From Oscheius onirici (lineage: Eukaryota; Nematoda; Chromadorea; Rhabditida; Rhabditidae), in contig OW051470.1 in assembly GCA_932521025.1 (NCBI GenBank), positions 9,782,501-9,846,500 of the forward strand: DNA of 64,000 nt, in the 5' to 3' direction. Made by a program: the position numbers and the translations under genes. Below, piece by piece: positions 37,481-49,578 of the stretch. The notes beneath the pieces were generated by a model, which saw only the letters and a program-made list of their open reading frames with translations, searched no databases and was not told where the DNA came from. Position 1 is the stretch's first letter; every line of letters begins with the position of its first letter.

Positions 37481-37792
37481 AATGGGTTCGATTCCATTTT
37501 TGTTTTATATCTTTTGCCTTTTCTAAACGTTTTCTTCTATTTTTGCCCGTAAATTGTATTCAATGGTTGAACCATTGAGAAGGGGGACAGGACTACAACA
37601 GGGGAGACAGAGGTCAACGGAAGAAAACTACCCAAGTCCAAGTAAGAAGTCCTTGACATGTCAAGTTTCTGAAGATTACTGTCTACAAACTAGAAAACTT
37701 TCTATTCCAAAATATTGTTTCATAAATATAAACTTTGTAAAGTTACAAAAACTTTGCATAATCCCATCAGTTTGTCCAATCAAGTTAGTGGA

Positions 37793-38439
37793 ATGTGGCT
37801 GCTGCTCCCAGGCCTCCTGCTGCCCGTCTTTCTGGCCAGCTGCATGGCAGCTACCGACAAGAACAAAGAGAAGAAAAAACTGGAGGAGCGGAAGAAGAAG
37901 GTCACGAAGGAGGAGCAAAAGAAACTGGACAAGAAGAAACGGGACGAGGAGAGGAAGAAGCGCCAAGAGGTGAAGAAAAAGGAGACGGAGGAGAAGAACA
38001 AGCTGGACAAGATGACCGTCTCTGAGCGGGCGACCTATCTGGAGAGACGCAAGATGTTCATCGATGCGAAAAAGGACATTCGCAAAAATGCCAAGCAGGT
38101 AGTCGAAAAGGAGATCAAGGATGTGGAGAAGAAGGAAAGCGAGTATGTGAATCGGGACCCGGCGGTTGTGATTTATCCGAAGAAGGAGTCGCAGGTAGCC
38201 AGGGCTATTGACTGTGCCGATGTGGCTAATTCGCCGATTTTGAGGAAGAGACAGCCGGAACTCTATGCAGCCTTGGCTCTGAAGAAGGCTTTGGAAGGAC
38301 ACTGGCCATTACGAAGACCGAATCGACGGTGGATCTTCATGATGCCAGACATCTTGTGGCCTTGTCGACGATGACTATGCTGGAGCCGGGACAGACGGAG
38401 ATGAGGAAGGTGCCGTCGGCTCAGCGATTGACGAGGTAG
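37793..38439 (+). pseudogene. Lys/Glu-rich protein with N-terminal signal, frameshifted near its C-terminus
   Basis: The ATG follows a TTAG acceptor-like site. About 20 hydrophobic residues (MWLLLPGLLLPVFLASCMAA) act as signal peptide or anchor. A charged coiled-coil-like segment follows (about 22-95), then a less charged part (SERATYLERRKMF, NRDPAVVIYPKKES, ANSPILRKRQPELYAAL). The open frame ends at 38374 in an Arg/Trp-rich tail. A neighbouring frame continues in normal composition (TKTESTVDLHDAR, STMTMLEPGQTEMRKVPS) to TAG at 38437. A one-base indel near 38295-38315 is therefore likely, either real or an assembly error. I do not recognise the family. Confidence 0.5.
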
Positions 38440-38699
38440 GTAAGGGACGAAGGGACAGTTTTGAGACGGATCAGATGACCACAGTAGTCAGTAATCTAGA
38501 TGATCACAGTAGTCAATAGGCACAGTAAGGTAGTAAAGATAGACAAATAGAGCCATGGGACGGTTCTGTCGACAGGTGCGATCTGATCGGTCGGTCCGTT
38601 CAGTCCGTACATACCTGAATTGGGGCTTCCTGTTGCCGATCATGTCCTGTGCCTGTCTGCCATTTTGTTTCAGTGTTTCATGTTTACTTCAAAATTTGG

Positions 38700-38733
38700 C
38701 ATATATTTCCAACGAATTCGTTGGAAATATATG
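38700..38733. repeat. Perfect 34-bp palindrome
   Basis: The two 17-bp halves are exact reverse complements with no loop, centred on GAATTC: CATATATTTCCAAC on the left, GTTGGAAATATATG on the right. Confidence 0.95.
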
Positions 38734-40194
38734 ACACCAGAAGGAATTTAAATTTCGGTGAAATTTTGGTATAAATTGTGGTATTTTTTTACTGTTTTTG
38801 CTGCCATTTTTTATGTTTCTTTTGTTCTAATCGAACTCTACGCATATTAAAACCTAATTGTCCTGAAAAACACGTAAAAACATCACGTTTTTGCCGATTT
38901 GGCCTAGAAATGCTATTTTCTCGCTAAAATGGCCATATTTTTCCACAAACTGGCTATTTTTTATCAGTTTTGTTGTCATATAGGTATTTTTTCACGTAGA
39001 GCGTGAAAATAAGGTCGAAAACATCGAAAAATGTCGATAAACCGTGAAAAAAGCCAGCTTTTAATTAAACACAACGAAATTCGCCTGGTGACGGCTCGCG
39101 ATCGTGACGGGACCTTTCAATTTCGTTTTCGAAAATCCTTTAAAGAATTGATTTGGTGTCCCTATTCGTTGGAAATAGACTATAATAATGCTCATCCGAT
39201 CTTTATCACGGGCGCTTACGTGCTCAAGCAGCGAATGGTCGTTAGCAGCAGCGCAACAGAGCATACGGGTGCGACCCAGTACGCCGCCTACGATGACTAC
39301 CGTTAGGCTTGGTCACCAGGCCCGTGCCAGCAGTGCTCACTTTTGGGGAACCACGAAAAATTGGCACCAAATTTGAACATAGGCTCAACCAGCCGCCTTT
39401 ATAGTCTATTCAAGAAAATAGAACATTTTGTGAATTAAAGCGGATTTTTTTTTCAGCTGAGTAGCAACTTTTGCTGTGTGCTGTGATAAAAAAGGAGAAG
39501 AACAATGATCATTAGTCCTATTAGGGAAGTGAGAAGATTTTATCTCAGGGCTCTTCTATCGACAATGTTGGCCGTCTTGAAGGAGCGGTGATCCCTTCCC
39601 CAGTCAATCGGTCCCTTCTAATCCTCTATGGGTTCTCACCATCAAGTTTATTCGCTGTATCAATTCTATATTCGACAAGAGCGGCTCTTCGGACAGACCA
39701 TGGCGGTGCTGTAAATTCCTCGGAGAATGGAACAGTACCTCTCGCGCTTGTCCAGGGCGTCGTCGAGTAGGGGTTGATCTACGCGTTCCCAGGCGTGTTT
39801 CGTAGATGAAGAGTACGATACGAGCTTCTTCAGTGCTAGGTGGATCGGGATCCGCTGTTGCAACGACTGGTGGCAGAGTAGAACTACTGTGATTCCGTCC
39901 TCTTGGGAAGAGTAGAACGTCTAGTGCAGAAGACGAGACGATATTTGGTTTGGTATTCTGTTCCGGTAGAGCAATATTGAAATCCAACAGTCCGAGTCGA
40001 AAGCAATTAGCGAAACATTATACCCGTCCGAAGTCTTGTCCGAAGCCCCTATGGGTTACCCTGACTCGATTTCCTACTCAAAACAATGTAGCAAAAATAT
40101 TTGGCGAGGAGAGGAGTCGAACGCGGGTCGTCTGGGTAACAGCGGCCACTCTTAACAATATATCAAAATTTTGTGGCCTCTGACCAGGGATGGG

Positions 40195-41453
<1,259 letters not shown>

Positions 41454-43055
41454 CGTCTCTCTACGAGGAGATCTTTTGGAAATGAAGGTTCTTTCGAAGA
41501 GTTTCTTTTTACTTTTTGATTGGATTCTATCAGACAGTACATCTGGACTACATGACTCATTGGCTGCTGCAGCAGGGACAGAGAAACAGAGGCAGAGAAA
41601 CTCTCTAAACTTCAGGGAGACCAACTGGAAGACTTATGGCTTACACTAGGAGTCTCTGGGAGTTGCCGCCACTATCGGAGCTTCGAACTATCCCTTCAGA
41701 GTCTTCTCTACAGAAACCTACAGAGGCGGGGTGGAATGAATATGAGTCAGGAGAGAGGCTGTACAGTAAACAGAGTCAGAGAGGCCAAAATGACAGAAAA
41801 AATAGCTAGAAAAAGCCGAGAGAGACGGTAAGAGTAGGGAATGGGCCAATGCCAAAATAAAAACGAGCGTAGCGCGCTCCAGAAGCACTTTCAAGACTCG
41901 TGACTTGCACCATCGGATCAGCGTAAAATTTAACATCTAGAAAGTTCTATCCCAACCCATTTCGCGGACTTTTAAAATTCACCTGTCACGCCCGTAATTC
42001 AAATCTGCGCGCAATGATCCCTTGTACATTCTCTCTACAACTAAAGCGCAGTGGTGTCTGTTATGGACTCTGTGTGTTTGTGGAGATGTTCGTGCCCACG
42101 AACAAGTCAGAACAAGTTAGCTTTTCTTAGGATTAGATAGTTTTGACCTTAGAGTGCGAACGAGAAATCTAGTGCTTGGGCAACATTCTTGGAGTTTTTT
42201 TTTCAGTTTTTGGCATCTTCTGTCTCAGATGCAAGTAGAAAGCTTTGGAAATAGCTATAGAGCCTGTAGAAAACTGACGTTACGACGCCGCCAGACGACG
42301 AAGTCGGATGGTTTCCCAATTGAAGCATCCGACAGACACAGGCTTGGGAGCAATTTAAAAGAGACAAGGTTTGCATCGCCCTTTTTGGGCTGAAGCTACC
42401 CAACATATTTTCCTTGTCTTGAACCACTCTAAATCCGTTTCTGTATGGGAACTACGGAATGCCGAAGCAAATTCTTCGTACTTTAGAGCTTCCGACAGAC
42501 AGAGACTTGGGAGCAATTTGAAATGGCTTAAAGCGAGTGTCCAGACCTTTTTTTTCGAGTATGAGTTCTGATATAGAGCTTGTAGAGAAAAACTCGCTGA
42601 TTACGGGACTATAGATTTTATCAGTATTATTTTGGATTTTGACCGAGATATAGGCGCTAAAAGTCGCTGTCCCAGAACAAAAGTTATCATCTTACCAACT
42701 TAACTTTGACAAGTTATGACTCGTTTTGACAAGTCAAGTAGTGAGTTAGGTAGAGGAATATTTATTCGAACTTGGGACCACTGGGAGCATGTTGCTCTTG
42801 TTTTCGTAAAGAGCGTCCCAACCGCTTTAAATTTAGTTGTGAAGAAGCATTTTTTGCCGCAAAATTTAGCGGATATAAGCAGGAGGAACTACGGCAGAAA
42901 TTGAAGTTCACACCCCCTACAAAACCTTCGAATAAAAAGGTCTGGACACTCGCTTTAAAGAATTCCAAAATCGTCAAAAAAAGCAGCTAGAAAGGTTCAG
43001 CAGAGACAGAAAAAAACTTCCTGAAAAAAGCTCTGCCGTTACAGTATTTTATTCT
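41454..43055. other. No supported gene; repeats
   Basis: Contains purine-rich degenerate repeats (about 41570-41850), two tandem copies of a GCTTGGGAGCAATTT-type block near 42325 and 42490, and a foldback at 42526-42960. No exon chain was seen. Confidence 0.45.
42526..42960. repeat. Foldback element with 25-30 bp arms
   Basis: Left arm 42526-42557 (CTTAAAGCGAGTGTCCAGAC then T-run and TCGA) is reverse-complementary to the right arm at 42928-42960 (TTCGA, AAAAGG, GTCTGGACACTCGCTTTAAAG). The interior of about 370 bp is AT-rich and non-coding. Confidence 0.8.
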
Positions 43056-44397
43056 CTAGACAGTCTTCTCCCAATCGTAGGAGTCATCCACACTGCTGCC
43101 GGCAGCTTTCGCGCCCTCGGCCAGCATCTTGTAGATGTATTGGTAGTCCATCTTGTCGTGATATTTCTGTCCATCAATGTAGTCGAGAATCTTCGACAGT
43201 TCCTCTCTGCACTTCAGGCCACCAAAAATTGTTTCCCTCTTCTCCTTCCGGCACTCTTCCTTGACCTTCAGGACTTCCATCCGATCAGTCAGACGCTTCC
43301 AAGGCGGGCCGTCTTTGACTACAAGATCCAGCATCAGGTAGTACCAGGACTCGCAGTCGTCCTTGTACCCGAGCTCGCAGTTCTTGTGACAGTTCACAGA
43401 GGCGAAACGGACAGTCCCTTTGAACTTGACTTGTGCTCTGGGAGTCTTGAGCTCGTTCTTTTTGTTCCAGATCTTTCTGGCTATTCCAAAGTCCAAGATG
43501 TAGACTGTTCGCTTCTTGTCTCCGAGGCCACAGGCGTAGTTGGCTGGCTTGAGGTCACGGTGGATGAAACCATGATGGTGGAGATCTTCACAAGCTTCGA
43601 GGCATTGCATGCTGGCACCGAGACCTGTTCCGACACTGAAAGATACAGTAGACAGTATACTTGGGCAACTCGAGTCGAAAAATCGACTCGACTCGGCTCG
43701 AGTCGAGTCGATTTTTAAAGGCTATATTTGGCTCAACAAACGGGAAATGTTTAAAAAAAATCCTCATTGACTGTATTTTTCCTTTCATCGAAGAGTATTT
43801 GAGCCGCGGAATTTGAACTCGACTCGGCTCGCGAGCCAGCTCGAGCCAGCTCAACTCGACTCGAATCGGCTCGTGACTCGACTTTTCGACTCGACGCCCA
43901 AGTATAGTAGACAGTAACAAGAACAGTGACAGAGACAGTGACAGTAATAGTAACAGTAGTAGGAACAGTATCAGTAACAGCAACAGTATAAGTAACTGTA
44001 AAAGTAACAGTAACAGAATAAAACTACAGTACCTGAAGACCCTCTCCTTCTGTGCCAGCTTTAGATCGGCCAGACTCTTTCCGACCAGTTTCATGACTAG
44101 AAAGAAGAAGGCGTCCTTTTTGCCCCGATCGACAATGTCCGTAAAGTGGCTCTGCTTCCTCTGTCCTGTCACCAGTTTCAGAATCGCAATTTCCATCTTC
44201 AACTTGGAATCCTTCCTCGTCTCCAACTTTTTTTCGACATTCATCGCATACTGCTTTTTCTTGTTCGCCTGATCGTAGACCTTGTAGACGGCACCGAAGC
44301 CGCCCTCTCCCAGTAGCTTGACCACAACAAATTTCGTCTTGCTGGAATCGATGACAGTTCCCGGCTTGATGTCGAGTTCCTCCTCTTCTTCGGACAT
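43056..44397 (-). CDS. Worm-expanded CK1/TTBK-like protein kinase, probable pseudokinase
   Basis: Exons 44397-44033 and 43635-43056 sum to 945 nt, 314 aa. It has the CK1-group fold: glycine loop GEGGFGAVYKV, a CK1-type LKMEIAILKLV helix, HRDLKPANYACG, ILDFGIARK, and a KFKGTVRFASVNCHKN activation segment resembling the GTxxYAS of CK1 kinases. The C-terminal half is of normal length for the nematode TTBK-like clade. Residue 53 in YAMNVEKK is Asn where the family has the ATP-anchoring beta-3 Lys (AMKVE). The codon AAT is read from 44241-44239. The HRD and DFG residues are intact, so loss of activity is inferred, not certain. The single intron contains an inverted-repeat element. Confidence 0.85.
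43656..43906. mobile_element. MITE-like element, TATACTTGGGC termini, copy 1
   Basis: About 251 bp with perfect 11-bp terminal inverted repeats TATACTTGGGC / GCCCAAGTATA, whose outermost TA could be the target duplication. The interior next to both ends is built from ACTCG/TCGAG words. It is inside the CK1 kinase intron. Confidence 0.75.
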
Positions 44398-45222
44398 TGC
44401 TGTTGCCTATAGCTTGCCCTCATATATAGTTTTTCGTCTGAAGTAATTTACACGTTTTTATGAAATGCTTTGCAGTTTGACGCAAAATAAGTTATGAACG
44501 TAATTTACTTGTAACTCAGGACAAAACTTATTGAAAACACCAATAATAAAGAATCCGGAGTTCTTTTTTTGTGTTACGGAAGCAAGTCGACCAACGACTC
44601 ACATCAGAGAAGAGGATGGAACAGAAAAAGTGAGAGTTCAGGTCGGTAGTTTTTATAAAGAGTGCAAGTGTTGCAGTTCAAAGCGCATCTTAAGATGTAT
44701 TTACAAAATTTCTTAGGCTCAGCAGTGCGCACTTTTGGGGGAATTTGGCACACAATTTGAACATAGTTTCAATATGCTACGCCGAGCTTATGTTCAAATT
44801 AGGTGCCAAGTTTTTCGCTAATGTAGTTCTTCCCCGAAAATGCGCCTTGCTGGCACGGTCTCGGTCAACACTGACACGGGCCCGGGGTTCATGGCTGAGG
44901 CAGTCGAACCAGCGACTCGCAACCGTACCGTCTCTCACAGAGTCGGCAACGACCCTCCGCCGTTAACTATAATAACACCCGTAATTCGGACGGGTGTTAT
45001 TATAGTTAACATTTTGACGAAGAGAAGCGATTCTCTTCTTCAGAGAAAAACAGTCCAACACTGCATTTTGCAACAGATAGACAGCGAGATCAGATCACAT
45101 GAAATCACAAATATAGGGGTGTGTAAAGCTCGTCATATTTGGGGAAGAGGAGGAGGGGAGAGAATGAGGAGAATACATGATGTGGTTACGGCTACACAAA
45201 AGAGATCATCGGTGTATTCTCT
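44398..45222. other. Intergenic, repeat-bearing
   Basis: Between the CK1 gene start and the daf-7 stop. It holds a self-complementary stretch at about 44718-44862 (CAGCAGTGCGCAC... against ...GCGCCTTGCTGG) related to 39310-39385, and a 20-bp perfect hairpin at 44962-45010. No gene was seen. Confidence 0.5.
44962..45010. repeat. Perfect 20-bp hairpin
   Basis: Arms 44962-44981 and 44991-45010 are exact reverse complements (GTTAACTATAATAACACCCG) around the loop TAATTCGGA. Confidence 0.95.
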
Positions 45223-46640
45223 CTATGTACAGGCGCATCTCTTGGCGATCATTCCCGGCACTCGTGTGATGACGACCTCATTGTCTGCCCGGGTGTAGAT
45301 GATCTTCAGACTCTCGTATCTGGAAAAGAAGGTTCAGTAGAGAGACAGTCAAGGATACTGTACTGACAAGTACTCTTCCCCCTGAATTACAGTAACCGGT
45401 ACAGTATACTCTCTAAGCTTATTCAGAAAAGAACAGTCATAGACTGGTCTCTGAATGATTGTCTGCTACAGTAATCACTACAGTAACTACTGTTTACAGT
45501 ACTTTGGTTCCTCCTACAGTAATCGCTGCATGAAACTACAGGACTGACTCTCTGGATTGAGGGTCTTCCAGTGCTCTTCCGAAAGGTACTCTTACCGTAA
45601 CCGATACTGTCTAGAGAATTGACTATTGGACTACGGAGACTACTGCTTAGAGAACTGCCCTGACTCATTAGTGCTACAGTAATTCTTACTGTTCTATTTT
45701 ATACTTGGGCGTCGAGTCAAAAATCTCGACTCGATTCCGATTCGACTCCGACTCGTGGGCCATGTCGAGTCGAGTCGAGTCGAGTCCGACTCGGAATCGA
45801 GTCGAGTACGAGCCAAGTACGAGCCCAAGTATAATCTATTTGTCCAGCTCCCCTCCCCAGATCGAGGAGCAGAAACTCACTCTGCGGGATAGCAGCAATG
45901 ATGATTGGAGTCGACTTTGGCATCATTGATAATCTTGCTGTGTCCGAAGCGGAGAAGGTGGTGCTGGGGAATACCACATTCTCCTCGACACATGTAGGCG
46001 TTGTACTGAACCGGAGCCAAGATGAATTTCCAGCCGAGCTTGGCAAAGTCGATCTGGAATGGTTTTAGTTCAGTATGTCAGACAGACTCTTTGTCAGTCT
46101 GTCAGTCTGTAAGTCTGTAAGTCTGTCCCTCTCTCACCTTCATGTCCCTCAAACAGCATCCCTTCTCGTTGGAGCCAGCCGGACAGTACATCTCTCCATG
46201 TCTCCTGTTCCTCTTCTTTGGCTTCTCCGTCTCCAGAATCAGACTAGGGATCACGTCCTGATTGACCTTGGCCGATGGCTTGATGACTCCATCGACCAGC
46301 AGATCACGGCCGGCTTCGTACTCTGCCCGAATAGTCAAGCCAACGATCGACTGCTCCTTCCAGCTCTTCAGCTCATTCAGATCGATGTTCATCTCCACAC
46401 GCTGAGAGGCTTCCATTCCGACAACTCGCTGAACAATTGGGCGGGACTCGACTGTTCCGTCCTCAAAGACGCGGAAGATACGAACAGTGACAGGGACAGC
46501 GTCAGGAAATTCTAGTTCGCTGGACTCGAAGGCTCCGACGATTGAGAGATCGACGTAGAAGCGGAGCTGTGCACTGACAGCTGTAGCTAGAGTAGTTTGC
46601 GCCAGGTCGAAAGAGACACAGTCTGGAAAACGATCAATCA

Positions 46641-46688
<48 letters not shown>

Positions 46689-48020
46689 TTCTCCTTACAG
46701 TAACCCTCACCTGGTAGGTCATTACTACATGTCTCAGACAGGATCATGACCCTGTTAGCCTCATCAGTCTGAGTATTCCTGTCCTCCAACAGTTCCGCAA
46801 TTGTTCCCTCTGAAAGTCGCGGCACTTTCACATGATGCAGAGGTCCTCTGAGATGAAGTTCTTGCAGCAATTTGGCCTAAAAACTGTACTCTTCCCTGAT
46901 TGTCTTTTTCCTAATCCCTTGTGGATTCCTACGAAAGCGACCTTTTGTTTTTCCCTATTGCTCTCCTCTCAGTCTCTAATTATGGACATGAGGAGGGCAC
47001 GAGTCGATGACGTACTCTCTCTCTCTCACTATTTCTCACAATTAAGGGTCTAGACGTGAAAGTTGAGAAGCGTAGTTCAATCAGAAACGGAAGGGGATAT
47101 GACGTTTGTTTGGTCATTGAGGGGGAGCCAGAGGACAGGGTCAGAGGTAGGCGGACAGAGAGTCAGAGAGTATGAGACACAGTAAGTGAACTGAGACTCA
47201 GAGAGTCTGAGTCTCAGAGACAGAGACAGTAAGAGAGTGAGTCACAGAGACATGGGAACAGAGAGACAAACAGACAGTGCTACTGATTGATACAGTAGGA
47301 CAGAGAGTATGACAAAAAGACAGGGTACTGAAATTACCAATAGGCTAAGAGACAGACTCTATTTGTCTTCTGTAGAGTCCCCAAACTCTTTGTCTCTCTC
47401 CCATTCCCCGGGTCGTCTTATCTTTTTCCATACTAGCTATACGGTCAGATTAGACGTATAATACGCTCTTCCGTCTTCCTTTGGGGGAATTCTAGTCAGC
47501 TCTGTCTTTACAGGGTTGGAGTCACAGTAAAACTACAGTACTTTACAGTTTCCAGTAACTTTACCTAGAGTTTCATTTCCACAAGGACTACAAGACTACA
47601 GATTTAGGATAAAACTTAGACTCTCAATGTACTGATTGAGTCCAGTAGGTTACTGTAATTTCCAGAAGGTATGCTGTAGCTTTCTAGTCTGACTAGAAAG
47701 AACGAAAAGCTACAGTAATCCCTGTAGATCCAAAACAGTCAAAAAAGAGGCGGGAACTGTCAAAATTTTTATGATAAGCAGAGACTCATACTACCAAAGG
47801 TTACTACTGTATTTTTGAACTTTAAACTACTATAAGCCCAAAAATAACTAACCTGAATAGACTGAATATAAAACTTTTCCGCGTCCTCTTGACAAGTCGA
47901 ATTACAGTAGCCTGTACTAGTCCCAGATGACGGTGACTGTAGCTGACTCGGCCTGACCAGAAGCATAAGAGACAAAAGACAGGCTACTGTGGAGGACGAG
48001 TGACTGATCCAATAGAGCAT
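45223..48020 (-). CDS. daf-7: TGF-beta family ligand, DAF-7 orthologue
   Basis: Exons in transcript order: 48020-47853, 46876-46711, 46622-46138, 46053-45881, 45319-45223. Sum 1089 nt, 362 aa. A secreted ligand; in C. elegans DAF-7 from ASI neurons signals reproductive growth versus dauer. The N-terminus is a signal peptide (about 1-30), followed by a prodomain and a furin-type site RNRR (249-252). The mature domain (about 110 aa) has the cystine-knot pattern: GCCLRD, FAKLGWKFILAP, YNAYMCRGECG, a GHSKII block, CCYPAE, and a C-terminal CACT. The order daf-7, TRAPPC11, rps-29 matches C. elegans B0412 as I recall it, supporting orthology over other TGF-beta ligands. Intron 2 contains (GGGACA)7; the last intron carries a MITE-like element. 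Confidence 0.9.
45700..45833. mobile_element. MITE-like element, TATACTTGGGC termini, copy 2
   Basis: 134 bp with the same 11-bp terminal inverted repeats as copy 1 and the same CGAGTC/GACTCG interior words. It lies in the last intron of daf-7. Confidence 0.75.
46646..46687 (-). repeat. (GGGACA)7 array in daf-7 intron 2
   Basis: Seven uninterrupted TGTCCC units on the plus strand, GGGACA in the daf-7 transcript sense. They make up about half of an 88-bp intron. Confidence 0.95.
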
Positions 48021-49578
48021 CTAGATCCAGTGGAGAGACCGGTTCAGTAGGACAAAGTCTTGAGAATGAGCGGCAAAATGGGGCGTGGTCGGGTTCGTTG
48101 AGCCTGGTCACGCCTACAGACAAGGGGCGGATCTATGCCCTGGTAATTATCAAAAAGAAAAGTTTATGTACATCTTTCTATAAAATGTCACAACCGTATA
48201 AAAATCACTGGAAAGGTCGACCGGGTAGAGAGTCAGGCGTCGGCAGAAGTTCCGTCCTTGGCTCGGGGCTGAAAATAAACTGGTTATTGGATAGGAACTA
48301 AAGAGAGAGTCGGGGTACTACTGTCTCTCTGAGAATCTAGTCAGTTCCAGTGCCTATCTCTGTCCTTGTACTACTGAATCCAAAAAAGTTCTAATCACTG
48401 TCCCAGTCTGTAACCTGTTACAGTAACTGGTTAAAATCTAGTTACCGTACCAGTCCGTAACTGTCTCTATTTCCGTTACAGTAACTTACCCAGTTATTCT
48501 AATTTGGTACATGGTTCAGTCAACCCAGACTCTTCCTGCCATTCCTGTCTCTCAAAATCCCGTTACTGATCAAAATCTAGTCAGTCTGTCTCTCTCCCCT
48601 TGTCCAGTTACTGTCTCTATCAGTTCATGTACCACTCAACTCAGACTTTTTCTTTTCCCCCTGTTACAGTATCCAGTCCAGTCTCTCTCCCAGGAGCTGT
48701 CTTATTTCTTCAGCAAACAGTTACTGATCCAGTCCAGTCTCTTCCAGAAACTTTCATTATTTTCTGCTTCTAACCCGTCGAAAACTTTTTATTTCCTTAA
48801 TTTGTTTACTCTCCCTCCCTACCGTTCCCAGAATTCCGGTGGGAAAATCTTACTCTGCCACAAACAAAACAAGTCGCTGCAGGTCATGATTTCTGCTTTT
48901 TTTCTCTAAATCAAAAGCTCAAACTATGTATAAACGTCATGTTGGCCGAGTGCCAAGAAATCTATGACAATCCCGTATGATGTCACCTACACACAAGAAA
49001 AGACGCTTTATTTGCGCCTCTCACCTCGCCCACCTCTTTCGAGAAACAAGTTTATTGGATCACATGAATACTCGTACTCATGAGTCATCTCGAATTCTCT
49101 TACTGTCTCTATCTGTCTCCCACCGTTTATTACTGTATCATACACTCACTGACTCATTACCTCTCTCTCCCACTCTCAAACAGTTCATATCCCTGACTCT
49201 TACTGTCTCTCCCTGTCCTCTACCTAGTGTCTCGATCTGAACCTGTAACTCATCGTGTCTCTCTGTATCTATTACTCTCTTTCCCAGTTACTGTCACTGT
49301 CCCCGTCTCTCTTACTGTCATTGTCCCTGCTACTGTTCCTGTCAGTCTCTATCCCTGTCCCGATCTCTGTCTCTCATGCTCCCAGACAGTTACGAAATTC
49401 TGTTTCTCTGCTCTCCCCTGTGAAAAAGACCCGGACATTACGTAGACTACTACGTCTCTCTCCCACAATTTTCTCCCCGTCTCTCTACAGATTCCCACAC
49501 AGCCGCCTCTCCTTCACTATCAGCATTCTTTAAAGATTGAGACTGTTATCTATTCACACGTGGTCAATACCATAATAA
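48021..49578. other. Intergenic between TRAPPC11 3' end and daf-7 start
   Basis: The daf-7 promoter should be at the low-coordinate end. Most of 48300-49530 is degenerate pyrimidine-rich repeat on the plus strand (CTGTCTCTCTCC, CAGTTACTGT words), which gives long but meaningless Ser/Leu-rich frames. No gene was seen. Confidence 0.5.

Noticed and set aside
37440-37495. tRNA-Met candidate (GGACTCATGATTC and GGGTTCGATTCC)
   Set aside because: No stems pair around the CAT loop; the region is the decayed end of the kinase pseudogene.
39031-39306. 91-codon plus-strand frame starting MSINREKSQLL
   Set aside because: No homology that I recognise and no flanking splice sites that lead to other exons; left as an unassigned ORF.
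48977-49533. Plus-strand Ser/Leu/Thr-rich frames of up to 92 codons
   Set aside because: Products of degenerate CT-rich simple repeats (CTGTCTCTCTC words).
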